Below, piece after piece: positions 53,301 to 57,914 of a stretch of 60,000 bases of DNA. The DNA is from Apostichopus japonicus (taxonomy: Eukaryota; Echinodermata; Holothuroidea; Aspidochirotida; Stichopodidae): contig NC_092580.1 of NCBI RefSeq assembly GCF_037975245.1, positions 23,827,001-23,887,000 on the forward strand. The letters run 5' to 3'. Position numbers and translations under genes: made by a program. The notes below the pieces were generated by a model that searched no databases, was not told the DNA's origin, and saw nothing but the letters and a program-made list of their open reading frames with translations. The first letter of the stretch is position 1. The number at the start of each line of letters is the position of its first letter.

Positions 53301-56300
53301 CCCCCCCCCCCCTCCAATCAACCATAGGACTCAAAAAACCTGCATTGTGAATGCTGTTTTTATTACAATAAATGCCTGTTCATAGCCATAAAACAAAGAT
53401 GAGAAAGTCACAGAAGAAAGAAAAAACCTCTATGAAAACTATTGGTTCCATTTATTTCTTCTACACATATAAAAATAATTGAAATGTAGAAATGAAATCA
53501 AAGTCAAAAATAGCTAATAAATACCCTAAGAAAAACAGGAGGGAAAGCGTTGAGAATGGCTTCTATCAATTCGATGCCAAAAGTTCGAGACATGCCTGTC
53601 ATTCCTTTCAGCCAATACGGCTGGTCACCGTTGACCAGACTACAAAGATCCTGCAGGGGGAAAAGAATTGTTTCTAGTCATCTTAGACTCACACACAGAC
53701 TTTACAGGTTATCAGTATTGGTCACAACAATAAGCATCTAAAAACTGCTTTTTGAAAAGTTTTCACAAATATTATCCTTGAGCTAGTGGTCCCAAAAATA
53801 ATTCCCAGACATTGAGGATTACTTAGGATGGACAAAGACTAGAATAGTCTCCTGGTTATTATTGTTTTTGTTTGTGCCTTTTTCCCAGCTTGCTTGCATC
53901 TTCAGCCATACCTCTTTGCTTATCCTATCATGATGGAGCAGCAGAGAAGAGACAATACAGATGAAGATGATCCTGAATTGGTTCCATATCACAATTATAG
54001 TATAGTGTACATCCCACTAAAAGATAACTGTCCCATCAATGTCCCTAAATGGAACTACTGAAGGGACATAATTTTGGCATGTTTGCAGTTACCACCATTA
54101 CTCTTTTGATGCTTGTATGTTGATTAAGGATGTGCTAATTATTCAGGGGGTGAAGTGAATGAAGGCATTATAGAAATTCATTTGTGAAAACAGGAAGAAA
54201 CCATAACAAGAGCTGGCACAAGGCTTAGGTAGTTCTACAGTATACTAAAGGTTTGATGTCTTTTAGTTTAAACAGTTATTGGTCATGGTGGGTTAATTTG
54301 CAAGTGTCATGATAGTCTAGGATGTTGGATAGGATATTCAGTTGAAAATTCCATCTATGCTCTAGGGACCTTGATAAGTTTAGTGCATAAGTCAATTCAG
54401 GAATCATTTCTGGTACAACACTAATACTTTCCATTGTGAGCTTTACTTGCAATATTTCTAGACAGGTTTTCATTTTCTTTGAATCTCAAAATCTTGTTTA
54501 GCCATTCCATACTCCTGATAGTATTGCCTTTTTTAATTACCCTCATGATAAAATATGCTCAGGTTGTATAAATGGTAGCATAATAAGAAACTGATCTGTT
54601 CAGAAACAAACAATATTTTTTCTGGATGTGTTTGACTTTCCTCTGTTCTGCCAACAAAGTAATGAGTTTTTAATAAATTAAAACTGGAAAACTTATCATC
54701 TCTAATTTTTGTAATGCATAAAAAGCTGTGAGGCAAAAGCCTGTTTCGGATGATAGGTTACGTCAAACCAATTTCTTGTGAAAGTCATTCCATATGAATT
54801 GCTAATTTGCATACAACTTCTCAACGAAAGATGAACGAGGAAAATCTGTCATGTAGAGGCCTACAATGGATATATGTGAATATACGCTTGACTGCTGGTT
54901 CATTGAAAAAGTGGATTAAAAAATTACTACTGGTTGTGCATGAACATCCCTCCTACCTCCCTCCTCACCCTCCCCTTAGTGCATGCCACTAACAGGCCCC
55001 ATGGCTTAAATTTTTTTTTTTTAAAACTGCTGGCAGTCTGTGATCCCGAAATAGTTGAAAACCTCTGATTTGTTTGTCACTTTTGTTTTGATACCAAGTT
55101 TGAATGTTATATAAATGGGTTGCTCTGATACCAAATAACCCTGTTCTTTCTCGAGTATCATATACTTAACAGGGGCGGACATACGGCCACCACAGACTTG
55201 ACTCTATATACAAGACCTTGATGCCCTTCAAGAGAAGGGAAAATAGACAACGCACTAGACAGCCTGCTTGAGGGTGACGTGCACTAATTACCACACTATC
55301 GTGACCCTGTAGTATGTTACCTAGGAGACAGTCATGTTGTCAAGCAAATAGGTTAAGTAGATGATGAAGAAAGAGAAACAGTGGAATAGTATGGAGGAGA
55401 CTACTTCAACAGAAACAAACAGTCAAATATTTCATTTCAATCTAATGTTTGTTTCTTTTTTGCCCCATTTCGGTTTGCTAACTTTCGTTCGCTGTATTTA
55501 ATGCCAAGATGATTCAACCAATTCCAGACTATTCCATACCTGAAATAGGAGATAAGCATCAGTCGCACATGGTCTTAGCGTCTTTGGAGCTTCCTTATCA
55601 CCCTTCCCATAATCCTTCACTGCTGCAGAATGGTTTGACTCTGACCCATCTAAGGAGAGAAGATAGTTGGAACATTTACTGGGTAATGAAGCCGATCAAG
55701 TAGCTGATCGGATATTTCCCAGAGAAATGTCTGCTTCATAAATATCAAAATACACATTGCAATAGTTTAGCGTAGCTATTTGAACAATGCTGCCAATAAT
55801 CTCCTTTAGGGGTAACTACTCTGCAGTATTTAAACAGCCATAAGTACAGGCATGGGACCTTTTTAAGTTGTGCAATCCCTGTACCTTTTAAATTTAATGG
55901 CAGTCTATGTTCCGCTTATTGGGATTACTAGTATTCTGAGGGCCATCTCATATAAGAAAACCACAAAAAGGGGGGACAAACTTAGCCAATTTTGACAGAA
56001 ACATGACTAAAGTACATTAAGTAAACAACATGCAAAAAAAGTACATTCTCGATCATGAAACAACTTGTTGGTGTGAGTATGGACGCCGATGTGAAGAATT
56101 TGAAAAGGGACACCAGGAACGACAGGTAGGTGGGCAATTACCTGGAGGTGGAGGTCAGAGGGATGGTGGTGTTGTCCTATAAGTGATCAGTTTACCACAC
56201 GGGGTAGAAGAATGCAAAGTGCAACAGTAATAGGGTAACAGGTAAGGGAGTACCCCTCAACAGGTTAGGGGAGTACCCCTCAACTTCCTGAGTAAAGTCC

Positions 56301-57914
56301 TCAACCACCTGAGCCACAGATCAGTGGCTATGAAAGTTCACAGTAGAAATCACAATATACCTACACTGCTACCATGTCATCTGTGTCCTATCTCTTGGAA
56401 AAAACAAAAACTAAGCTTCACCCTTCCAGGAAATAAACAAACACAACCTGCACAAACACATCGATCATGAATACAGTAGGTGTTTGATTCATTGATCTGC
56501 ACTGAATGGTAGTACACAGGACAGTGATATTATCACAGTGTTAAGTAATGACTTAGATAAGGCAATCTATATTTAGAACTACCTGTTGATCCAAGATATA
56601 AACCTTGAGCAAAACAAAATTCTGACGATGAATATAAACAAAACAAAAAAAAAGACCTTGAAGGAATTCAAATTTTTCTTGTACCTACAGAGCCAGTCTT
56701 ACCTTGGACAAAACATGGTTGTTTTAAAGAAGCAATATCAGTGATGTCGGCTGATATCGATAATGCATGCCAATAATCAGTGCAACACTAATTAAAACTC
56801 TCTAAGACATAGGACAGGGTCAAGTTCACACCCTCTCAGCCCTAGGCCAGGACCAGAGGAACACCCTGTGGGCCCTTACGCAGCATATGCTTTCCCACAA
56901 CCCCTTTATATTGCCTATTGGAAACTGCTGCACTAACCTAATGGTACAGTTTGTCATAAAACTATCACCACAGCACTATTAAATGCAGCATACTAAAATT
57001 TCCTGCAATACACACATATTATCAACATGCTTATGTGAGCATCCATCTTATTCTGTCCCTTACTCTTCAACAAAACAGTTTTAATAACCGTGTGCAAAAG
57101 AGTGGAGCAACCACTGGACTGGAAAGCAGTTTGGTTAATTAAACTTGTGTTGCTATTTGTTAGCAGAAAGATAAGTTACACTGGAATGCCAACGGCATGA
57201 TTTATCATTCTCTGCACATGAAGCGATAATCTCCAATGAACTAAACACAAATACCACAGTCCTGAAGTGACATTCCATTTAACAGATAGTTCATTAACAG
57301 GAGAAAATTCAGTTTACAATGAAAATCTTCTTCATCATGAATGCTAAGATTTTAGCGATCAACAAATCTTCTTCAACAGTATTCTAGAGCACCATCTTTT
57401 GTACTCTAGAATATATTCACCCACCTCCTCCATCAATCACTTGAAGATTTTCAAAAAGTTGATAAAGGCCAAATATAAACTGATAAAGCGTATTATTTCA
57501 AGATCCAACAAAGTAACCTACCCACTCTTCATCCTCATTTCCAATCATTGAAGTAATTATTACAACTCCTTAAATCCTACCTCTTCCCCTTACACCCTCA
57601 ATCTCATCTTGCCCCTCTCCTTCCATCGCACAGTTTGTAGAATCTACAAGAGCGGGAGAAAGGCAAAACTGGATGGACTAGACCAGACATATGTATGGAA
57701 TGCTCTATGGTGTATGTATGGTGTATGTGTGGTGTATGTATGGTGTATGGAATGCTCTACAGTGATGCATTTCTGCTCATTTACCTGCATTAGCCTCATC
57801 TTCTGCCATGACCCTCTCAAACACCATGGTAACCACTTGCTGGACCACTGCAGATGCAGTGTTGCTGGTTGTGTTGTCCTTCGAGTAGTGTAATCGGAAG
57901 CAGATCACAATAGC
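11234..57914 (-). CDS. MON2: MON2 homolog, Golgi/endosome trafficking scaffold (27 exons, 5' end missing)
   Basis: Twenty-seven exons on the - strand join in consistent phase into 1,612 codons plus TGA and align along their whole length with vertebrate MON2 (about 1,717 residues). The first ~145 residues, most of the DCB domain, lie beyond the window. MON2 resembles the large Arf-GEFs BIG/GBF (DCB, HUS and HEAT-like C-terminal regions) but has no Sec7 domain. In yeast and animals it works with Dop1/Dopey on Golgi and endosome membranes in retrograde cargo recycling. Diagnostic stretches are [15 protein letters not shown] (HUS-box equivalent), [38 protein letters not shown] and [13 protein letters not shown]. 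Differences from vertebrates are an acidic linker exon and the absence of a short segment before [11 protein letters not shown]. All introns follow GT-AG. No other family fits. Confidence 0.95.
11840..11922 (-). CDS. MON2: MON2 exon 26 of window
   Basis: This short exon encodes residues 1532-1559: [20 protein letters not shown] then LKRATQEN. Vertebrate MON2 has [20 protein letters not shown] here. The acceptor is TTTTCTTCAG and the donor AACG|GTACGT. The join to the last exon recreates the conserved ENVD. Confidence 0.92.
12808..13024 (-). CDS. MON2: MON2 exon 25 of window
   Basis: Residues 1460-1531 read [20 protein letters not shown], then [40 protein letters not shown] and [22 protein letters not shown] and [13 protein letters not shown] are near-identical to vertebrates. 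The acceptor is TTGTTGCAG and the donor CCAAG|GTTAGA (phase 2), a weaker site. Confidence 0.95.
13083..13315. repeat. About 15-bp minisatellite, acceptor-like on the MON2 strand
   Basis: Units are GGGACTGTGGGGAGG and variants, roughly 15-16 copies. On the - strand each unit reads CCTCCCCACAGTCCC, a pyrimidine tract followed by CACAG, the form of a 3' splice site. Runs of G on the + strand could also form G-quadruplexes. Confidence 0.93.
14297..14690. repeat. About 30-bp minisatellite, diverged, around 13 units
   Basis: Units resemble CACAGCACACAGACTCAGCACAGATTAT, with length variants lacking ACTCAG. Divergence between units is considerable towards the high-coordinate end. Spurious Thr/Gln/His-rich frames arise from it. 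Confidence 0.9.
15106..15293 (-). CDS. MON2: MON2 exon 24 of window
   Basis: Residues 1397-1459 include a Pro/Thr linker, then [40 protein letters not shown] and TSTASFL. VVQLISNEILP and IM-MLN-GSIHS are the vertebrate equivalents. The acceptor is ATCTTACAG and the donor CTTG|GTAGGT. Confidence 0.95.
17717..17907 (-). CDS. MON2: MON2 exon 23 of window
   Basis: Residues 1334-1396 read [20 protein letters not shown], then [20 protein letters not shown] and [31 protein letters not shown] and L-VGLPVAR are diagnostic. The acceptor is CTATTTCAG and the donor ATCA|GTAAGT (phase 2). The following 2.4-kb intron (15294-17716) shows nothing beyond scattered C- and G-runs. Confidence 0.95.
18427..18555 (-). 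CDS. MON2: MON2 exon 22 of window
   Basis: Residues 1291-1333 read [20 protein letters not shown], then [20 protein letters not shown] and ILR. It matches vertebrate [20 protein letters not shown] and the rest. The acceptor is TGGATCTCCAG and the donor AGA|GTAAGT. Vertebrate MON2 has about eight more residues (IQLFAPAE) just before this point. Confidence 0.94.
20346..20398. repeat. GAAGGGAGGGGT short tandem array
   Basis: Four or so copies of GAAGGGAGGGGT and close variants are present. They are purine-rich on the + strand, with G-runs that could form G-quadruplexes. Confidence 0.85.
22122..22390 (-). CDS. Unrecognised HEAT-like open frame inside a MON2 intron
   Basis: A - strand frame has strongly protein-like content: [40 protein letters not shown] and [20 protein letters not shown] followed by VMEDFTDF. 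The alternation of amphipathic helices looks like HEAT/ARM repeats. It has no clean flanking splice sites (a possible acceptor ATTTTACAG lies inside it) and no start codon in context. Beyond about 22120 the frame becomes Phe/Leu-rich, like intron. It may be a pseudogene piece of another HEAT protein or an exon I could not place. I do not recognise the family. Confidence 0.3.
23484..23552 (+). mobile_element. Non-LTR retrotransposon reverse transcriptase relic
   Basis: The + strand reads [20 protein letters not shown] followed by QK and a stop. This is block A of LINE reverse transcriptase (consensus [13 protein letters not shown]), with Glu in place of the first catalytic Asp. No other RT block is readable nearby, so the element is old and broken. 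It is opposite in orientation to MON2. Confidence 0.7.
23999..24025. repeat. Perfect 12-bp hairpin with a 3-nt loop
   Basis: AATCCCCTCATA is followed by CTT and then its exact reverse complement TATGAGGGGATT. Flanking bases do not extend the stem. It is too short for a microRNA precursor and lies within a MON2 intron. Confidence 0.9.
24868..25070. repeat. Two-copy tandem duplication, unit about 125 bp
   Basis: GTGTATAAAA...TTATTAC..CT.GTGAAT...ATGCTAATCCACCACACTA occurs at about 24869 and 24994. Each copy is followed by a C/T-rich tract. Confidence 0.75.
26474..26617 (-). CDS. MON2: MON2 exon 21 of window
   Basis: Residues 1243-1290 read [20 protein letters not shown], then [20 protein letters not shown] and [27 protein letters not shown] matches vertebrate MON2. 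The acceptor is TTCTCGACAG and the donor CAG|GTGCGA, weaker than others in this gene. The next exon is 7.9 kb away and a short conserved segment appears to be missing at the join. Confidence 0.94.
27178..27842 (-). CDS. MON2: MON2 exon 20 of window (largest exon)
   Basis: This 665-nt exon encodes residues 1021-1242. It opens with [20 protein letters not shown] and [16 protein letters not shown], continues with a long Ser/Asp/Glu-rich disordered linker ([20 protein letters not shown] and on), and closes with [57 protein letters not shown] and [17 protein letters not shown]. The vertebrate counterpart has a different linker at the same place. The acceptor is TTTCAAAG and the donor GGG|GTAAGT. 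The GC content is clearly above that of the introns. Confidence 0.96.
28427..28628 (-). CDS. MON2: MON2 exon 19 of window
   Basis: Residues 954-1020 read [20 protein letters not shown], then [40 protein letters not shown] and [39 protein letters not shown] is the best-known MON2 signature. The acceptor is CTTTTGACAG and the donor TTAG|GTAAGT. Confidence 0.97.
28846..29025 (+). mobile_element. 3' tail of a non-LTR retrotransposon (relic)
   Basis: The run ...TTTATGTTATGGTGAAGTGGAAATAAATAG... followed by TTTTCAATTTCAATTTCAA looks like the 3' end of a LINE, with a short tandem terminal repeat (TTTCAA)n as the tail. It lies in the intron before exon 18, with a poly-G run at 28805. Only the tail is present and no reverse transcriptase is visible here. 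Confidence 0.4.
29092..29218 (-). CDS. MON2: MON2 exon 18 of window
   Basis: Residues 911-953 read [20 protein letters not shown], then [20 protein letters not shown] and LWQ. The [17 protein letters not shown] stretch is nearly identical to vertebrates and also conserved in yeast Mon2. The acceptor is TTGTATTTAG and the donor CAG|GTAAGG. Confidence 0.96.
29219..30104. repeat. Polypurine intron with a perfect 16-bp minisatellite (about 22 copies)
   Basis: From 29437 to 29796 the unit GGAGGGGAGGTGGAAT repeats about 22 times with almost no change, embedded in a purine-rich tract reaching from about 29320 to 30040. The unit has no stops and is not a multiple of three, so all frames stay open and spurious Pro/His/Ser-rich or Gly/Glu-rich frames result. 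In the MON2 pre-mRNA it reads as a C/U-rich repeat (ATTCCACCTCCCCTCC). It fills most of an 886-bp intron. Confidence 0.95.
30105..30247 (-). CDS. MON2: MON2 exon 17 of window
   Basis: Residues 864-910 read [20 protein letters not shown], then a divergent linker and [20 protein letters not shown] and PPFD-LWL-LY match vertebrate MON2, whose linker between them is longer. The acceptor is TGCTCTTCAG and the donor AAG|GTAAGT. The next intron holds the 16-bp minisatellite. Confidence 0.95.
30740..30902 (-). CDS. MON2: MON2 exon 16 of window
   Basis: Residues 809-863 read [40 protein letters not shown] and [32 protein letters not shown] and LNISLT--GLL are hallmarks of the family. The acceptor is TTGTTGCAG and the donor CTG|GTAAGG. 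Confidence 0.96.
31125..31300 (-). CDS. MON2: MON2 exon 15 of window
   Basis: Residues 751-808 read [20 protein letters not shown], then [20 protein letters not shown] and [18 protein letters not shown]. The [10 protein letters not shown] motif identifies the segment. The acceptor is ATTTTCGCAG and the donor CAAGG|GTAATT, whose phase 2 fits the next exon. Confidence 0.95.
31663..31875 (-). CDS. MON2: MON2 exon 14 of window
   Basis: Residues 680-750 read [20 protein letters not shown], then [40 protein letters not shown] and [28 protein letters not shown] and [11 protein letters not shown] are conserved in vertebrate MON2. The acceptor is ATACTGCAG and the donor TTG|GTAAGT, both phase 0. Confidence 0.96.
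31876..32776. repeat. Intron with diverged repeats, including a copy of the exon 13 donor
   Basis: The real donor region of exon 13 (on the + strand CACTGACCTTATTTGAATATGC) has a diverged copy, CACCGACCTTTGAATATGCA, about 275 bp away at 32496-32515. TTCCATGAACAA followed by a similar ACACTT word order recurs at 32344 and 32589. These suggest an old tandem duplication with a unit of roughly 245-275 bp. The far end of the intron carries a SINE/LINE-like tail (31920-32105). Confidence 0.45.
31920..32105 (+). mobile_element. SINE/LINE-like 3' tail
   Basis: After an AT-rich lead with a doublet of TTTGATTAATTAA, the sequence runs TTAAGCGCTATGATCATATT, then TGGAATAGCGCTATATCAAG and ends in TATTTATTATTAATAAA. 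An AGCGCTATAT box followed by a TTATTATT tail is common at the 3' ends of SINEs and their partner LINEs in many invertebrates. Only the tail is recognised. Confidence 0.4.
32777..33124 (-). CDS. MON2: MON2 exon 13 of window (most conserved core)
   Basis: This 348-nt exon encodes residues 564-679, from [20 protein letters not shown] through [20 protein letters not shown] and [20 protein letters not shown] to [10 protein letters not shown]. It is the most conserved part of the gene. The acceptor TTTTACAG is followed at once by a second possible one (CTTACAG). The donor is AAG|GTCAGT. The first 66 nt plus the acceptor are copied twice more in the upstream intron (see 33058-33386). Confidence 0.96.
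33058..33386. repeat. 112-bp tandem duplication of an intron-exon junction (three copies)
   Basis: AGACGGAACCGTGAAGACAG begins at 33058 (inside exon 13), 33170 and 33282, a period of 112 bp. Copies 2 and 3 differ from copy 1 at only a few bases. Copy 3 lacks the 7-bp TAAGCTG. Each copy contains the first ~66 nt of exon 13 and its 3' splice site, but no donor. Copy 2 could encode [20 protein letters not shown]; reading on from it meets a stop before the true exon is re-entered, and 112 is not a multiple of three. Confidence 0.92.
33875..34026 (-). CDS. MON2: MON2 exon 12 of window (Gly/Ser linker)
   Basis: The exon encodes residues 513-563, a flexible linker ([30 protein letters not shown]) followed by the conserved [20 protein letters not shown]. 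In vertebrates the same position has a Gln/Ser-rich linker and QVVAVGQPLAVQPQGTV. The acceptor is TTTTTGCAG and the donor ATG|GTGAGT. Confidence 0.92.
34550..34737 (-). CDS. MON2: MON2 exon 11 of window
   Basis: Residues 450-512 read [20 protein letters not shown], then [20 protein letters not shown] and [30 protein letters not shown] and [17 protein letters not shown] are signature MON2 stretches. The acceptor is CTATTTTTCAG and the donor AAAG|GTATGT. Confidence 0.96.
35787..35868 (-). CDS. MON2: MON2 exon 10 of window
   Basis: The 82-nt exon encodes residues 423-449: [20 protein letters not shown] then LSLLLEA. It matches vertebrate [20 protein letters not shown]. The acceptor is TTTTTGTTAG and the donor GCCTG|GTAAGT (phase 2). 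If exon 9 is skipped the junction codon changes but the frame is kept. The following 1.0-kb intron (34738-35786) shows nothing recognised. Confidence 0.92.
35869..38779 (-). other. MON2 intron with degenerate repeats
   Basis: No further exon was recognised in this 2.9-kb intron. The end nearest exon 9 (38220-38560) is filled with degenerate copies of a word like ACCTCANNAGAACCT. A T/C-rich and G-rich tract lies at 36718-36780 and a poly-T run near 37441. Confidence 0.55.
38220..38560. repeat. Degenerate short-period repeat
   Basis: Words such as ACCTCAGTAGAAC, ACCTCATCAGAACCT, AGAACCTTAAGTAGAACCT and GTACCTCATAAGGATC recur at about 18-22 bp intervals with heavy divergence. It looks like a decayed minisatellite. 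Confidence 0.5.
38780..38866 (-). CDS. MON2: MON2 exon 9 of window, acidic cassette exon
   Basis: This 87-nt exon encodes 29 mostly charged residues ([20 protein letters not shown], then GKMSFPRGH). It has a perfect donor (CATC|GTAAGT) and an acceptor AAACAG preceded by a branchpoint-like TACTAAG. Its phase fits both neighbours. Being a multiple of three and phase-1 at both ends, it can be skipped without frameshift. It replaces a low-complexity Glu/Gln-rich segment of vertebrate MON2, so conservation cannot prove it. Confidence 0.6.
40051..40110 (+). mobile_element. Repeat tail with a hammerhead-like motif
   Basis: GCCTTTGAAGAAGATCCTGC followed by TAGGATCGAAATGTCAGGCC resembles the TGAAGA - stem - GAAA layout of minimal hammerhead ribozymes in Penelope-like elements. 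GATCC pairs with GGATC around a short loop. The base before TGAAGA is T, where active ribozymes need C, so it is probably dead. A T/C-rich region precedes it and AATAAA follows at 40110. Confidence 0.3.
40167..40369 (-). CDS. MON2: MON2 exon 8 of window
   Basis: Residues 326-393 begin with [20 protein letters not shown] and [17 protein letters not shown], matching vertebrate [21 protein letters not shown]. The C-terminal part ([20 protein letters not shown] and on to KMVDK) is divergent. The acceptor is TTTTGTACAG and the donor AAAG|GTCAGT (phase 1). A repeat tail with a hammerhead-like motif lies immediately downstream in the transcript's antisense direction (40051-40090). Confidence 0.93.
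40370..48568 (-). other. Large MON2 intron (8.2 kb)
   Basis: No coding exon was found here, and phase and homology join exons 7 and 8 directly. It contains a hAT-like MITE candidate (46487-46786), a pair of short AT runs at 47800-47850, and poly-G or poly-C runs near 40903, 43218 and 47258. Open frames in it have no protein-like features and are counted as chance. Confidence 0.6.
46487..46786. mobile_element. Candidate hAT-like MITE
   Basis: The left end CAGGGGTTAATCCAGGGAGT and the reverse complement of the right end (TAATGGTGGATCCAGGATTT) share a GGNTNATCCAGG core, like the CAGGGGCGGATCCAGG termini of non-autonomous hAT elements. The interior is about 250 bp with C-rich ends and no coding capacity. 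I cannot see a clear 8-bp target duplication. Confidence 0.35.
48569..48728 (-). CDS. MON2: MON2 exon 7 of window (variable linker)
   Basis: Residues 273-325 begin with a Ser/Gly/Thr-rich linker ([20 protein letters not shown]) and end with the conserved [11 protein letters not shown]. Vertebrate MON2 has a longer Gly/Asn-rich linker here followed by FEYRGTWIP. The acceptor is TTTATATCAG and the donor GCGTT|GTAAGT. The next exon is 8.2 kb away. Confidence 0.93.
49160..49490. repeat. 142-bp tandem duplication next to the exon 6 donor
   Basis: AGACCAAGATCAGGGAGAA starts at 49215 and 49357 (142 bp apart); a third, partial and diverged copy precedes them. Units also share GTTCCAGAACAAGGTGAGAG and GGGCAATACCAGACCAT. 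The array begins about 25 nt after the exon 6 donor and keeps one frame open through the exon junction. Confidence 0.88.
49516..49646 (-). CDS. MON2: MON2 exon 6 of window (HUS-box equivalent)
   Basis: Residues 229-272 read [20 protein letters not shown], then [20 protein letters not shown]. In Arf-GEFs the HUS box has the pattern YDCD; MON2 proteins have YDMK at this place, as here. The acceptor is ATCACACAG and the donor GCAG|GTAAGA. The frame stays open for a further ~145 codons into the intron (see findings), but the strong donor and perfect join to the next exon argue for splicing here. Confidence 0.95.
50060..50260 (+). CDS. Short unrecognised open frame antisense to MON2
   Basis: From ATG the frame reads 66 codons ending [40 protein letters not shown] and LSNK, with AATAAA overlapping the stop region. 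The composition is protein-like, but I know no matching family. It could be the end of a retrocopied cDNA or chance. Confidence 0.2.
   Translation: MHALFLTRVTRTKQHPVARTIGFYDPVVLTLKNIPFKCSAETVEHKYFVYPKSDTDANISEHLSNK
50551..50675 (-). CDS. MON2: MON2 exon 5 of window
   Basis: The exon encodes residues 188-228, [20 protein letters not shown] followed by [20 protein letters not shown], with acceptor TTTTTGACAG and donor CTACG|GTGAGA (phase 2). The [13 protein letters not shown] stretch is almost invariant in MON2. The following 0.9-kb intron (49647-50550) contains an antisense open frame at 50060-50260. Confidence 0.94.
51680..52395. repeat. About 53-bp minisatellite, 13 or so units
   Basis: Units follow GCATATGACAAACC, TTAACTTATTCTCCTAGCCT, ACTTAACCACTGCTAACT, 52-54 bp long. 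In the low-coordinate half two unit types alternate (CCTTAAC/TTAACCACTG and CCTTTAAC/TTTACCACTA), suggesting growth by dimers. It fills the intron side next to exon 4, with 26 nt between array and donor. Confidence 0.93.
52422..52616 (-). CDS. MON2: MON2 exon 4 of window
   Basis: The 195-nt exon encodes residues 123-187 ([20 protein letters not shown] ... [20 protein letters not shown]). [14 protein letters not shown] is strongly conserved in MON2 and in BIG/GBF relatives. The acceptor is CCCTGACAG and the donor TTG|GTGAGT. A 53-bp minisatellite begins 26 nt after the donor. Confidence 0.95.
52709..53111. repeat. Two-copy tandem duplication, unit about 200-212 bp
   Basis: CACTAGAGA...AATTAAACAG begins at 52709 and 52921. 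GATGTACTAAAAACCCAAAG recurs at 52861 and 53059. Copy 2 is about 14 bp shorter. It lies in the MON2 intron between exons 3 and 4. A poly-C run follows at about 53299. Confidence 0.92.
53525..53650 (-). CDS. MON2: MON2 exon 3 of window (HUS region start)
   Basis: Bounded by CCCCTGCAG and CTTAGG|GTATTT, the exon encodes 42 residues (81-122): [20 protein letters not shown], then [20 protein letters not shown]. This corresponds to the DLCQLVNADAPYWL helix pair of vertebrate MON2. It starts and ends in phase 0. Confidence 0.93.
55540..55649 (-). CDS. MON2: MON2 exon 2 of window
   Basis: The exon (acceptor TCTCCTTAG, donor TTTCAG|GTATGG) encodes residues 44-80. A poorly conserved hydrophilic linker ([20 protein letters not shown]) is followed by the conserved [14 protein letters not shown]. 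Length and phase fit both neighbours. The following 1.9-kb intron (53651-55539) holds nothing recognised. Confidence 0.9.
57690..57755. repeat. TGTATGG/TGTATGTG short tandem repeat
   Basis: Several imperfect copies of GGTGTATGTATGGTGTATGT sit about 30 nt downstream, in the transcript, of the exon 1 donor. It is microsatellite-like. Confidence 0.75.
57785..57914 (-). CDS. MON2: MON2 exon 1 of window (end of DCB region)
   Basis: Acceptor GCTCTGCAG and donor GCAG|GTAAAT frame 130 nt encoding residues 1-43 of the partial protein: [20 protein letters not shown] ... [18 protein letters not shown]. Vertebrate MON2 has nearly the same segment. It ends in phase 1. The following 2.1-kb intron (55650-57784) holds a short doublet of GGGAGTACCCCTCAAC near 56246-56284 and nothing else recognised. 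Confidence 0.95.
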
